A stretch of DNA of 64,000 nucleotides from Desulfobulbus sp. (GCA_031280615.1 JAITGO010000010.1:124001-188000); one strand, 5' to 3'. Shown: positions 1 through 8,073, numbered from the stretch's first letter. Program-made: numbers and translations. Notes: generated from the letters alone by a model not told the origin.

Positions 1-117
1 GTTCTTACTGCCTTGGGTGCGGATGTCGATGCCGCTGCTCCGGGACAACAGCAGGCCGAAGGGGATGGCTCCGATCAGGTAGGAGCCGAGGATGCACGCG
101 GGTGCGGTGAAAAGCAT
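1..117 (-). CDS. plsY: Glycerol-3-phosphate acyltransferase PlsY, N-terminal part (runs off the window)
   Basis: Only the first 39 codons lie in the window. The protein starts MLFTAPACILGSYLIGAIPF and goes on with GLLLSRSSGIDIRTQGSKN. The YLIGxIPFGLLL and GIDIRxQGSxN patterns match the first membrane segment and first conserved cytoplasmic loop of PlsY, which transfers an acyl group from acyl-phosphate to glycerol-3-phosphate at the inner membrane. A ribosome binding site (AAAGGAAC) lies just upstream. The YkgJ-type gene lies 39 bases upstream on the same strand, so the two may share a transcript. The rest of the gene is outside the window. Confidence 0.85.
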   Translation of the reverse strand, partial: MLFTAPACILGSYLIGAIPFGLLLSRSSGIDIRTQGSKN

Positions 118-156
118 GGTGTTCCTTTGTTGAACGACAGGGGTTGGTCGGAAAAA

Positions 157-1020
157 TCAGGCCTTGTTGTGCCGGAAGAGCATGTCCAGTTCGCAGGCGG
201 CGGCAAAGGCCGCGATGTCCTCCCGGAGTTGGCGCACATAGGGGCAATCCACCACGGCCAGCAGGGTCTGGCGCAAGCGGAGCACCGGCTGGTCCCCGAG
301 GGTTGCCGGCTCCAGCACATAGGGAAAAATCTGCGGCCGGCGGCAGACCTGGGGTCGGTCGCCATAGATCCGGCAGTGGCCGGAGGATGGCGCGAGGTTG
401 GGACAGCGACTTTCCCTGGGCAGGATCAGGCTCCAGCCGGGCTGCCAGCGGATCAGCACCGGCGCGGTCCGGTCGAAGAAGTCCCGGCCATCCAGCCGAA
501 GCGGCGGCTCGTCGTCCGGCCGCCGCGTTTTCGTTGTTTCGGATTCGACCCGCGCCACCGGAAACAGGCCGGTTTCCTCGGGTTGCAGCGGAATTTCGAA
601 ATAGCCGTGGGCCATGGCCGCCTCCGGGCCGACGCAGCAGAGCGTGCAGCCGCAGGGCGCGCAGAGCAGGCTGTTGATCCGCTCCAGCTCGCGGGTGAGA
701 ACCTGCTGGGCCACCAGGGCCGCGGTTGCGGTCATGGGGTCCACCGGTCGGTCGTCGGCGTCGACTACCTGGGCCGATACCGGTCCTCCGGCCTTGAATG
801 TTTCCAGGGGCGCAAGCAGATCGACGTAAGGACCCAGGTCGGCGGCCGGATGCGGATACCGGGCAAAGGGGGTTTCGATCTCTTCGGTCAGCTGGCCGAT
901 CACCTCGGCCACCGAGCCGAAGTCGCCGGTCAAATACAGAAACTGGACAATGGCCACCAGGGGCAGAACCGGCTGTCGCAGCAGGGCCAGCCCAGGTGCC
1001 AGGGCATCTTGTTCAATCAT
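157..1020 (-). CDS. YkgJ family cysteine-cluster protein
   Basis: A 287-residue protein with a Cys-rich region in its C-terminal half: CAPCGCTLCC, then CPNLAPSSGHCRIYGDRPQVCR. This CxxxxxxCC plus C(x)nC..YxxRPxxCR pattern defines the YkgJ/UPF0153 family, whose members are thought to bind zinc or an Fe-S cluster; the function is not known. The N-terminal half shows no recognised domain. I chose the ATG at 1020 (MIEQDALAPG); the frame is open further upstream to an ATG at 1089. It lies upstream of plsY on the same strand and diverges from def. Confidence 0.8.
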   Translation of the reverse strand: MIEQDALAPGLALLRQPVLPLVAIVQFLYLTGDFGSVAEVIGQLTEEIETPFARYPHPAADLGPYVDLLAPLETFKAGGPVSAQVVDADDRPVDPMTATAALVAQQVLTRELERINSLLCAPCGCTLCCVGPEAAMAHGYFEIPLQPEETGLFPVARVESETTKTRRPDDEPPLRLDGRDFFDRTAPVLIRWQPGWSLILPRESRCPNLAPSSGHCRIYGDRPQVCRRPQIFPYVLEPATLGDQPVLRLRQTLLAVVDCPYVRQLREDIAAFAAACELDMLFRHNKA

Positions 1021-1197
1021 CTCGCATCCATTCACAATGGCCCGCACCCTACACAAAAAAAAGCCGAAAAACAAGCGGCCACCGTGCAAAATCCGCCCAA
1101 CAAGCCGTAGATACCTTTACTTTGGTCCGCAAACTGATTACATACCTCGATGCCTCAGCACAATGACGGCGCCCCGGCGCCAGGAACACCGACACAT

Positions 1198-1707
1198 ATG
1201 GCCCTACGAACGATCGTCACCTATCCGCATCCGGTCCTGCGCCAGGAAGCGGAGCCCATCACCGTTTTTGACCAGGAGCTCAAAACCCTGGTCGAAGACA
1301 TGGCGGAAACCATGTACCAGGCCCCCGGCGTCGGTCTGGCGGCCAACCAGGTCGGGGTTGCCCGGCAAGTAGTGGTGGTCGACCGCTCCACCGCCGAAAG
1401 CGAACGCACCTATATCACCTTGGTCAATCCGGAGATCAGCGACGGCGAGGGCAGCGTCACCGACGAGGAAGGCTGCCTGAGCGTGATCGAGTGCTATGCC
1501 AAGGTCGAGCGGTTTCGCAAGATCCACGTCACTGCCCGGGATGTGGAAGGCAATCCCCTGGAATTCGACGCCGAAGACCGCTATGCCCGCATCATCCAGC
1601 ACGAGGTCGACCACCTGCGCGGCACCCTGTTCATCGACCGGCTGAGTTCGCTCAAGCGCGCACTGTATAAAAAGAAGCTCAAGCGAATCCTCCAGGAACG
1701 GGAATGA
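1198..1707 (+). CDS. def: Peptide deformylase
   Basis: Removes the N-formyl group from new proteins in the cytoplasm. All three family motifs are present in the 169-residue product: GVGLAANQVG, EGCLSV (metal-binding Cys) and QHEVDH near residues 134-139 (two metal-binding His and the catalytic Glu). I start at ATG 1198 (MALRTIVTYPHP), because homologues begin at this point; an in-frame start at 1150 would add 16 residues with no family similarity. The stop overlaps the start of fmt as ATGA, the usual def-fmt coupling. Confidence 0.96.
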   Translation: MALRTIVTYPHPVLRQEAEPITVFDQELKTLVEDMAETMYQAPGVGLAANQVGVARQVVVVDRSTAESERTYITLVNPEISDGEGSVTDEEGCLSVIECYAKVERFRKIHVTARDVEGNPLEFDAEDRYARIIQHEVDHLRGTLFIDRLSSLKRALYKKKLKRILQERE

Positions 1708-2645
1708 GCGCTTCCTTGCGGATCGTCTTCATGGGCACGCCGGATTTTGCCGTGCCTTCGCTTCAAGCCTTGCTCGACGGTCCGGAAGAGGTGGTGGCTG
1801 CAGTCTGCCAGCCCGACCGGGAACGGGGCCGGGGCAAGAAGGTGAGCCCACCCCCGGTCAAGGTCCTGGCCGAACGGCACCGTATTCCGGTGCTGCAGCC
1901 CGAATCGGTGCGCACCGCCTCCTTTCTGGAGGAAATGCAGGCCCTGGCGCCGGATCTGCTGGTGGTGGCCGCCTACGGCAAAATTCTGCCCCAGAGGCTG
2001 CTCGACCTGCCGCGTTTGGGCGCGATCAATGTCCACGGATCGCTGTTGCCCAAATACCGGGGCGCGGCCCCGATCCAGTGGGCGGTGATCAACGGCGAGA
2101 CCGAAACCGGCATCACCATCATGCAGATGGACGCGGGCATGGACACCGGCGACATCCTGCTGGCCGTCGTTGTCCCCATTGGCCGGCAGGAAACGGCGGG
2201 CGAGCTGTTCGGCCGCCTGGCCCTGCTGGGCGGGGAAGTGCTGGGCAACGCCGTTGCCCGCCTCAAGGAAGGCGCCCTGGCCGCGCGGCCGCAGGCGCAC
2301 GATTTGGCCAGCCACGCGCCGATGCTCAAGAAGGAGATGGGGCACCTCGACTGGACCCTGCCAGCTTGCCGCCTCCATGACCTGATCCGGGGGCTCGCCC
2401 CCTGGCCCTCGGCCTATGGCTTCATCGACGGCAAGCGGTTTCGTTTTTTCTCCCCCGAAGTCGTGCCGGTCCGCGCTGGCAGCCCGCCCGGAGCCATCTG
2501 TCGGGCCGACGGTCAAGGCCTGCTGGTGGCCACCGGCGACGACTGCCTGCTCATCCGGGAAATCCAGCCGGAGGGCAAAAAACGGATGGATGCCGGTTCC
2601 TGTCTGCGTGGCCTCCGTATTCTCCCCAATACTCCGATCACCTGA
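1704..2645 (+). CDS. fmt: Methionyl-tRNA formyltransferase
   Basis: Formylates initiator Met-tRNA using 10-formyl-tetrahydrofolate. The 313-residue length is typical. The N-terminal Rossmann formyltransferase domain carries HGSLLPKYRGAAPIQWA (catalytic His region and SLLPxxRG loop) and the G(I/M)DTGDIL motif; the C-terminal OB-like domain follows. The start overlaps the def stop (ATGA) and the stop overlaps the larC start (TGATG), so def, fmt and larC are translationally coupled. Confidence 0.97.
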   Translation: MSASLRIVFMGTPDFAVPSLQALLDGPEEVVAAVCQPDRERGRGKKVSPPPVKVLAERHRIPVLQPESVRTASFLEEMQALAPDLLVVAAYGKILPQRLLDLPRLGAINVHGSLLPKYRGAAPIQWAVINGETETGITIMQMDAGMDTGDILLAVVVPIGRQETAGELFGRLALLGGEVLGNAVARLKEGALAARPQAHDLASHAPMLKKEMGHLDWTLPACRLHDLIRGLAPWPSAYGFIDGKRFRFFSPEVVPVRAGSPPGAICRADGQGLLVATGDDCLLIREIQPEGKKRMDAGSCLRGLRILPNTPIT

Positions 2646-3877
2646 TGCAAACGGCCTATCTCGACTGTTTTTCCGGCGTCAGCGGCGACATGCTGCTCGG
2701 GGCGCTGATCGACACCGGCGTGCCGGCGGACTATCTACGCGAGATCGTGGCCGGGTTGCGGCTCTCCGGGGTCGAACTTGGGGTGGAGCGCAAGGTGGTG
2801 CAGGGTTTTGCCGCCACCAAGGTCTCGGTGGCCTGCAGCGGGCATCACCATCACCACGGACACCGGCACGGCGAACACCACCACGAGCATGAGCATGGTC
2901 ATGAGCATCGCCATCTGGCCGACATCGCGAATCTGCTTGCGGCCGCCACCGTGCCGCCCCAGGTGCGGGACACGGCCCTGGCGGTGTTCACCCGCTTGGC
3001 CGAGGCCGAAGCGACGGTCCATGGCACCGCGATCGATACCGTCCATTTCCACGAGGTCGGGGCAGTGGATGCCATCGTCGACATTGTCGGCACCGTGGCC
3101 GGTTTTGCCTTCCTTGGCGTCGAGCGGCTGGTCTGCTCGCCCCTGCCTTTGGCGCGAGGTTGGGTAACCTGCGATCATGGCGAAATTCCCCTGCCCGGTC
3201 CGGCGGTTTGCCGGCTTTTGGCCGGGGTGCCGGTGTACGGCGAGCATCTTGCGCAGGAACTGGTCACCCCCACCGGGGCGGCCCTGGTCTGCGAGTTGAC
3301 GCACGAGTTCGGGCCGATGCCGCCGATGCGGCTTGCCCGGACCGGTTATGGCGCGGGTTCCTTGGTGCGGCACGACGGACGGCCCAACCTGCTCCGCCTG
3401 ATGCTCGGCGAGGCGGTTGAGGCGGTCGAAGCCCGGACGGTCGAGGTGATCGAGACCCATCTCGACGACTGGAACCCTGAATTCTGGCCCCTTGCCAGCG
3501 AGCGGCTGCTGGCTGCCGGTGCCCTCGATGTCTGCCTGATTCCGATCCAGATGAAAAAGGGGCGGCCCGGCTTCCTGCTGCGGGTGATCGCGGAACCCGC
3601 AGCCCGATTGGCCGTCACCACGGCGCTGTTCAGCGAGACCAGCACCATCGGCCTGCGGCTGCGCCGTGAGGAGCGGATCACCCTGCCGCGGCAAACCATC
3701 ACCGTACCCACCCCCTGGGGGGAGCTGGCGGCAAAACAAATCGCCACCCCAGCCGGCGAGGTCATCGCACCGGAATACGAGGTGTGCCGGGAAGTGGCCG
3801 AGCGCCACGGCGTGCCCCTGCAGGCGGTGTATGCCGCGGTCGGCCGCCACCCGTTGCCCCGCAAGGACGAACCATGA
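2645..3877 (+). CDS. larC: LarC nickel-insertion protein for the nickel-pincer cofactor
   Basis: DUF111 family, 410 residues. LarC is a CTP-dependent nickel insertase that places Ni into pyridinium-3,5-bisthiocarboxylic acid mononucleotide. The start MQTAYLDCFSGVSGDMLLGA is the family signature, and VHFHEVGAVDAIVDIVG follows. Between them, about residues 74-98, is a dense His/Glu segment that probably stores or delivers nickel. The gene is one open frame, unlike Lactiplantibacillus, where larC is read by frameshifting. No larA, larB or larE is in the window, so the target enzyme is unknown. Coupled to fmt by overlap. Confidence 0.93.
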   Translation: MQTAYLDCFSGVSGDMLLGALIDTGVPADYLREIVAGLRLSGVELGVERKVVQGFAATKVSVACSGHHHHHGHRHGEHHHEHEHGHEHRHLADIANLLAAATVPPQVRDTALAVFTRLAEAEATVHGTAIDTVHFHEVGAVDAIVDIVGTVAGFAFLGVERLVCSPLPLARGWVTCDHGEIPLPGPAVCRLLAGVPVYGEHLAQELVTPTGAALVCELTHEFGPMPPMRLARTGYGAGSLVRHDGRPNLLRLMLGEAVEAVEARTVEVIETHLDDWNPEFWPLASERLLAAGALDVCLIPIQMKKGRPGFLLRVIAEPAARLAVTTALFSETSTIGLRLRREERITLPRQTITVPTPWGELAAKQIATPAGEVIAPEYEVCREVAERHGVPLQAVYAAVGRHPLPRKDEP

Positions 3878-3993
3878 AGCATCCCGTTGATTATGTGGAG
3901 AGCGGCAACCGACCGGCCGTGCCGGCGCCGTCCTCTTTTCGCCCATCGGGGCGGACAAGCCCTATGCCCCCTACTGCCGAGGCGGCCGTCTGA
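3874..3993 (+). CDS. Possible 39-residue coupled ORF or frameshifted remnant between larC and pgpA
   Basis: ATG at 3874 overlaps the larC stop (ATGA) and the TGA at 3991-3993 overlaps the pgpA ATG (TGATG), so the frame is coupled at both ends. The product, MKHPVDYVESGN followed by a Pro/Ser/Arg-rich tail, has no recognised family. The pgpA frame is itself open back to 3891 without a start codon and reads LFSPIGADKPYAPYCRGGRL just before the PgpA Met. That looks more protein-like than the ATG-started frame, so this may be a small gene with a frameshift. Low confidence. Confidence 0.3.
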   Translation: MKHPVDYVESGNRPAVPAPSSFRPSGRTSPMPPTAEAAV

Positions 3994-4451
3994 TGGATCG
4001 GGTGCTGATGTTCATCGCCACCGGGGCCGGCAGTGGATATCTGCCCGTGGCGCCGGGCACCTGGGGCTCGGCGGTCGGCGTCCTGCTCTGGCTGGCACTC
4101 TCCCGCCTGGAGGCGATTCCCTATCTCGCCGTAGTGGCGGTGCTGTTCGTCCTGGGCGTCTTCGGGGCCGGGGCGGCGGAGAAAATCGTCGACCGACCCG
4201 ATCCCTCCATCGTGGTCATCGACGAGATCGTCGGCCAGCTGATTACCCTTTGTTTTGCCCCCCCGCACCCTGCCGCCCCTGTGGCCGGCTTTTTCCTCTT
4301 CCGTTTTTTCGATATCCTCAAACCCTTCCCCGCAGGCTGGATCGATCGCCACCTGCACGGCGGCTTGGGCATCATGCTCGACGATGTGGTCGCCGGGCTC
4401 TATGCCCTGCTGACCTTGCACCTCGGTTACTGGTTGCTCAAGATGCTGTGA
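3993..4451 (+). CDS. pgpA: Phosphatidylglycerophosphatase A
   Basis: Dephosphorylates phosphatidylglycerophosphate to phosphatidylglycerol in the inner membrane. The 152-residue protein has the PgpA signature: ATGAGSGYLPVAPGTWGS at the N terminus, then VVIDEIVGQ with conserved acidic residues, and FFRFFDILKPFP(A)GWID. Several hydrophobic segments fit an integral membrane protein. It is the last gene of the def-fmt-larC operon and is followed by a terminator at 4579-4608. Its product is the substrate pool for MprF, encoded at 20014-22575. Confidence 0.94.
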   Translation: MDRVLMFIATGAGSGYLPVAPGTWGSAVGVLLWLALSRLEAIPYLAVVAVLFVLGVFGAGAAEKIVDRPDPSIVVIDEIVGQLITLCFAPPHPAAPVAGFFLFRFFDILKPFPAGWIDRHLHGGLGIMLDDVVAGLYALLTLHLGYWLLKML

Positions 4452-4578
4452 TCGCGGACCTCAAGGATGCGGTGATTTCGGCAGGACCGGTGGCCAGATG
4501 ACGGTCGACCCGGTGCTGCTGGATGCTCTTCCCAAAAAAAGGAAAAACCCCGCTAATCGCGATAGCCACAAAAGTATT

Positions 4579-4608
4579 GCCTGGCCAGACGAGGTGGCCG
4601 GCTTTTTT
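4579..4608 (+). terminator. Rho-independent terminator after the def-pgpA operon
   Basis: GCC-T-GGCCA pairs with TGGCCGGC (one bulged T) across a 7-base loop, followed by six T. It lies 127 bases past the pgpA stop. Nothing recognisable lies between the pgpA stop and this hairpin. Confidence 0.7.
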
Positions 4609-4704
4609 CGTGATCCTGTCCATCGGTGGTGGCGCTGAAAAGCGAGTGTTCATTCAATGGGAGTCCGCTTCACGTCGCGGCTCAGATCAGACGTTTACGG
4701 AAAA

Positions 4705-5397
4705 ATGAAGAGAAAATTCACCGCCATAATCTTGATTCTTTCGTGTTGCCAGTGGGCATATGCGGAAACAACTCCCAGTACCTGTTACGGCACCACCAAG
4801 GATGGCCGCCTGAAAAATGGTTGGCAGTTGCCATCTTCAGGCAAGAATTTCGAAGCCGATAGTTCCTTGGGTGTGTTTCTCGGCCGCAATTATGTTCACA
4901 GCAAGGTGCATGCAGTTGTAGTGGCTGCTTACAAAATGCTTGAGTCCTCAGCTCCTGGAAAGATGTTCGTTTATGGCGAGACCGGGTTGGAAGATGGCGG
5001 CCGTTTCAGGCCTCACAAGACACATGCCAATGGCTTGTCGGTGGATTTTTTCGTGCCTGTTGTTAATCCTGCTGGTGTTTCGGTCAAATTGCCAATGGGC
5101 CCATTGAATAAATTTGGTTACGATATCGAATTTGACAGAAACGCTCAATACGAAGACATGACCATCGATTTTGAGGCAATGGCCCGGCACCTGCTCGCAA
5201 TAAAACAAGCAGCCGATGCGCACGAGGTCGGAATAAGCGTCATCATATTTGACAATTCTTTTCAAGAAATGCTTTTTGCAAGCCCTACAGGTAAAAAATT
5301 ACCTGCATTGATGCGCTTTTCCGTCAAAAAGCCTTGGGTGCGGCACGATGAACATTATCATGTCGATTTTGATGTGCAATGTGCCGATGGTGGCTGA
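4705..5397 (+). CDS. Secreted LAS-type (MepA-like) peptidoglycan endopeptidase
   Basis: A 230-residue protein with a signal peptide (MKRKFTAIILILSCCQWAYA). The mature part has HKTHANGLSVDFFVPV, a HxxHxxGxxxD zinc motif, and near the C terminus RHDEHYHVDF, giving the HxH zinc ligand. This layout is that of penicillin-insensitive murein endopeptidase and related LAS metallopeptidases, which cut peptide cross-links of peptidoglycan in the periplasm. I start at ATG 4705 because the signal peptide begins there; 16 further codons are open upstream. The gene is visibly more AT-rich than its neighbours and lies next to a decayed transposase, which hints at acquisition. Confidence 0.82.
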   Translation: MKRKFTAIILILSCCQWAYAETTPSTCYGTTKDGRLKNGWQLPSSGKNFEADSSLGVFLGRNYVHSKVHAVVVAAYKMLESSAPGKMFVYGETGLEDGGRFRPHKTHANGLSVDFFVPVVNPAGVSVKLPMGPLNKFGYDIEFDRNAQYEDMTIDFEAMARHLLAIKQAADAHEVGISVIIFDNSFQEMLFASPTGKKLPALMRFSVKKPWVRHDEHYHVDFDVQCADGG

Positions 5398-5490
5398 TTG
5401 ATGCATGAGCCGAAATTTTTCGATTCCTGTGGGGCAATCAGGGCCCTCATTTTGGTTCATCCGGTAAACACGTACCCGGAGTTGTGGAGA

Positions 5491-5640
5491 TTATAACGCC
5501 TGAAACTTGAAGTATTCCATGGCGTTGTAGGTCGGTTTGGCGGTTCAGGGTCTCGATTTTGCCGAACCCTTCCAGGAGGCCGTTGGCGAAGGATTCAATT
5601 CCGTCGACAACCTCTTGACGAACCAACAGCCCGGTATAAT
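5491..5640 (-). pseudogene. Decayed C-terminal end of a transposase (ISL3-like)
   Basis: Read on the minus strand, one frame gives ESFANGLLEGFGKIETLNRQT and, after a frame change, YNAMEYFKFQAL followed by a TAA at 5491-5493. The order NG..EG..KI..L.R.(Y..R)..EYFK...L is the C-terminal end of ISL3-type transposases (NGxxEGxNxKIKxxKRxxYGYRNxEYFKLR). No other part of the element and no terminal repeats were found, so this is a scar. Family assignment is from pattern memory only. The rest of 5398-5743 holds no other gene. Confidence 0.5.
5615..5640 (+). promoter_or_regulatory. Promoter-like sequence upstream of the DegP gene
   Basis: TTGACG at 5615-5620 and a perfect TATAAT at 5635-5640, with only 14 bases between them, about 100 bases before the DegP start. 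The spacing is short for sigma-70. CTTGAC followed by CCCGGTATA also resembles a heat-shock promoter, but again with a short spacer. It lies inside the transposase remnant. Confidence 0.35.
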
Positions 5641-5743
5641 GGTGTTGCCAGCATCGTCAAAATCGGCTTTCAGCCGCGCCAAACCGTTGTCCCCATTCTG
5701 CGGGATGACCTCCTTCCTTTCCATGCTCAAATGGAGAACCATT

Positions 5744-7219
5744 ATGGACCAATCCCACAAACGCACCGAATCCAAACGTCTTTTCATCCTCGCCTCTTGC
5801 CTGTTCTGCTTTATGCTGCTGGCCGGAGGCCACCATGCCGCCTTTGCCCAAAGCGATGACGACCTGGCCCTGCTCGACCGTTCCGCCAAGGCTTTTTCCT
5901 CGGTGGTGAAAAAAGCCGGACCGGCGGTGGTGTATGTCGGGGTGGAAAAAGAAACTTCCGCCAAAGGCATGCCTCAATTTCCCGACATGTTCAACGATCC
6001 TTTTTTTGAACGGTTCTTTGGCCCCCAATTCCGCCATCCCCGGACCAATCCCAAGCAGGACAAGCGGACCTTCAAGCAGCAGGCCGCCGGCTCCGGCTTC
6101 ATTATTTCAGGCGACGGCTATATCCTGACCAACAACCATGTGGTCGAGGAGGCCAGCAAAATCACCGTGCGTCTGGCGGATAAGCGCGAATTCCAGGCCA
6201 AGGTGGTGGGGACCGATCCCCAGTCCGATGTGGCGGTCATCAAGATCGACGCCAAGGATCTGCCGGTTCTTCCCCTCGGCAATTCGGACAAGCTGGAGGT
6301 CGGCGAATGGGTTATCGCCATCGGCAGCCCCTTTGAATTGAGCCAGACCGTCACCGTCGGGGTGGTCAGCGCCAAGGGACGTAACCGCATGGGCATCACC
6401 GACTATGAAAACTTCATCCAGACCGACGCCGCCATCAATCCCGGCAATTCGGGCGGCCCGTTGCTCAACATCCGCGGCGAGGCCGTGGGTATCAATACCG
6501 CAATTTTTTCGCGGAGTGGCGGCTACATGGGCATCGGATTCGCCATTCCGATCAACATGGCCAAGTCGATCGAGCAGCAGCTGCGCAAGAGCGGCAAGGT
6601 CACCAGGGGCTGGCTGGGCGTCATGATCCAAGACGTCAACGAGGAGCTGGCCAAATCGTTTGGCGGCAAGGCCGGCGGTGCCTTGATCACCGAAGTGAGC
6701 GACGATTCCCCGGCCAAGAAGAGCGGTTTGCTGCAGGGCGATATCGTCATGTCCATCAACGGCGAGCCGGTGGCGGATGTGGCCGACCTGCGCAACAAGA
6801 TCGCCATGACCCCGCCGAACACCGACCTCAAGCTGCACATCTTGCGCGACGGCACTGAAAAGGATCTGGTGGTGGCCGTGGGAGAGCAACCGGCGGACAT
6901 GGGCGCACTCGCCAAGAAGATGACCGGCACCACCCTGGGCGAGTTCGGGTTGACTCTCCAGGATCTGACCAAGGAAGTCGCCGAACAGTTCGGTTATGCC
7001 AAGGACCAGGGCGTGCTGATCGCCGATGTCGATGCCGACAGCCCGGCCGCCGAGCTGGGTCTGCAGTCGGGCATGCTGATCGAGGAAGTCAATCGTGCCC
7101 GGGTCCGTAATCTCAAGGAGTTGCAGCAAACCTTGAAGAAGGCCGGCAGCGCCAAGCAGATCCTGTTGCGGGTTCGCTCCGGCGAGCAAAGCCAATATGT
7201 GGTTCTGCAGTTGAAGTAG
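5744..7219 (+). CDS. degP: Periplasmic serine protease, DegP/HtrA (DegQ) family
   Basis: 491 residues. A long signal peptide ends near HHAAFAQS. The trypsin-like domain carries the catalytic triad: His in TNNHVVEE (residue 132), Asp in DPQSDVAVIK (162) and Ser in GNSGGP (236). Two PDZ domains follow, around residues 285-375 and 395-490, each with a GLLQGD or GLQSGM-type loop. It degrades or refolds damaged proteins in the periplasm. I chose ATG 5744, with GGAGAA upstream, over an open frame reaching back to 5537, because the signal peptide starts here. A terminator follows directly, so it is likely monocistronic. Confidence 0.95.
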   Translation: MDQSHKRTESKRLFILASCLFCFMLLAGGHHAAFAQSDDDLALLDRSAKAFSSVVKKAGPAVVYVGVEKETSAKGMPQFPDMFNDPFFERFFGPQFRHPRTNPKQDKRTFKQQAAGSGFIISGDGYILTNNHVVEEASKITVRLADKREFQAKVVGTDPQSDVAVIKIDAKDLPVLPLGNSDKLEVGEWVIAIGSPFELSQTVTVGVVSAKGRNRMGITDYENFIQTDAAINPGNSGGPLLNIRGEAVGINTAIFSRSGGYMGIGFAIPINMAKSIEQQLRKSGKVTRGWLGVMIQDVNEELAKSFGGKAGGALITEVSDDSPAKKSGLLQGDIVMSINGEPVADVADLRNKIAMTPPNTDLKLHILRDGTEKDLVVAVGEQPADMGALAKKMTGTTLGEFGLTLQDLTKEVAEQFGYAKDQGVLIADVDADSPAAELGLQSGMLIEEVNRARVRNLKELQQTLKKAGSAKQILLRVRSGEQSQYVVLQLK

Positions 7220-7250
7220 ACTGCACGATCCGCAAATCACGGCTGAACAA

Positions 7251-7280
7251 GCCGGCAGGGCAACCATGCCGGCTTTTTTT
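7251..7280 (+). terminator. Rho-independent terminator after degP
   Basis: GCCGGCA pairs perfectly with TGCCGGC over a 9-base loop and is followed by seven T, 31 bases past the degP stop. Confidence 0.9.
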
Positions 7281-7458
7281 GTCCGACAGCCGGAGAAGGT
7301 GCTATCCGAGACACCGCAACAGGGGCGGGGCTATATGAATAGGTGTCGATATCCCCCATGGTTTCGGTGCTGTCCGCTCGGGCAAGACTTCCGTGTCGGC
7401 CGTCAAAGACTAGGTGTGGCCAGCCACTTTCCCGCCGGGCATCGTCGCCATTTTTCCC

Positions 7459-7490
7459 TTGACGAGAACCCTCGCATGGGTTCTAGAGAG
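7459..7490 (+). promoter_or_regulatory. Possible promoter with a 7-bp inverted repeat upstream of the first cobalamin riboswitch
   Basis: TTGACG at 7459-7464 could be a -35 element for the riboswitch leader. Directly behind it, AGAACCC and GGGTTCT (7465-7484) form a perfect inverted repeat with a 6-base centre, which could be an operator between -35 and -10. A clear -10 is not evident (TCTAGA is the best candidate), so the promoter call is weak. The stretch 7281-7440 holds nothing I recognise. Confidence 0.35.
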
Positions 7491-7495
7491 ACCGT

Positions 7496-7649
7496 TTAGG
7501 TGTTCATTCGTGAACTGAAAAGGGAACTCCGTGTAAGTCGGAGACGGGCCCGCCGCTGTAACCGGGGACCAACGCTGCACCGTGTCACTGACCGCCAGGT
7601 CGGGAAGACGCAGCAAGTAGGATGAGCCGGGAGTCAGAAGACCTGCCTG
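7496..7649 (+). ncRNA. Cobalamin riboswitch, copy 1
   Basis: It contains the conserved core elements of the AdoCbl/B12 riboswitch class: GGGAA followed by a GTGTAAGTC segment, GACGGGCCCGCCGCTGTAACC, and the B12 box region AGACGCAGCAAGTAGGATGAGCC, then GTCAGAAGACCTGCC closing on the AGGT near the 5' end. A strong terminator lies 69 bases downstream (7718-7755), so this copy probably acts by transcription termination when cobalamin is bound. It shares an identical 48-base core (7543-7590) with copy 2 (7965-8012). Confidence 0.94.
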
Positions 7650-7717
7650 AACGCGCGAAAGACGAGTGCGAGGACGGCACGCTTTCGACATTTTTGTCTG
7701 TGGATAAAACAAGGGCT

Positions 7718-7755
7718 ATCCCGGATCGATCTCCATCGATCCGGGATTTTTTTTT
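7718..7755 (+). terminator. Intrinsic terminator between the two cobalamin riboswitches
   Basis: A perfect 13-bp stem, ATCCCGGATCGAT with ATCGATCCGGGAT, a 4-base loop (CTCC), and eight T. It lies downstream of riboswitch 1 and upstream of riboswitch 2, and is the likely expression platform of copy 1. Confidence 0.9.
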
Positions 7756-7916
7756 GGAAAGGAAAGGGAGAGAAGGAGAGTGGCGCCCCTTTCCCCTGCC
7801 GGCCACGTGCCGGCCGGACAACGCTGCCCGCCGTACCGTCGATCGGCCCGACGATGCGGCGCTTGAAATGCAATCGGCCGGAGCCCGGGCCTCCGTGTCC
7901 GGAGACGACAACGCCT

Positions 7917-8073
7917 ATCAGGTGTTCGGCAACGAGCCGAGCAGGGAACCCCGTGCAAGTCGGGGACGGGCCCGCCGCTGTAACCGGGGACCAACGCTGC
8001 ACCGTGTCACTGGCCTCCAGGCCGGGAAGACGCAGCAAGTAGGATGAGCCGGAAGTCAGAATACCTGCCTGAT
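7917..8073 (+). ncRNA. Cobalamin riboswitch, copy 2
   Basis: It has the same core as copy 1, with the P1 ends ATCAGG (7917-7922) and CCTGAT (8068-8073) pairing perfectly. Between its end and the btuB start at 8218 I see no hairpin with a T-run, so this copy more likely controls translation, perhaps by masking the CCTGGAGG ribosome binding site at 8206-8213. The control mode is inference. The 7756-7916 spacer holds no convincing gene. Confidence 0.94.

Noticed and set aside
2838-2928. The His-rich tract in larC as a repeat array or CRISPR-like element.
   Set aside because: The repetition reflects CAC/CAT codons of a nickel-binding His/Glu segment inside a clean larC frame; there are no spaced repeats.
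5615-5640. A firm heat-shock (sigma-32) promoter for degP.
   Set aside because: CTTGAC and CCCGGTATA are suggestive, but the spacer is shorter than the usual range, so it is listed only as promoter-like.
7622-8047. A 141-codon frame running through the cobalamin leader.
   Set aside because: It spans the terminator and most of the second riboswitch core, which are RNA elements; no ribosome binding site or family similarity.
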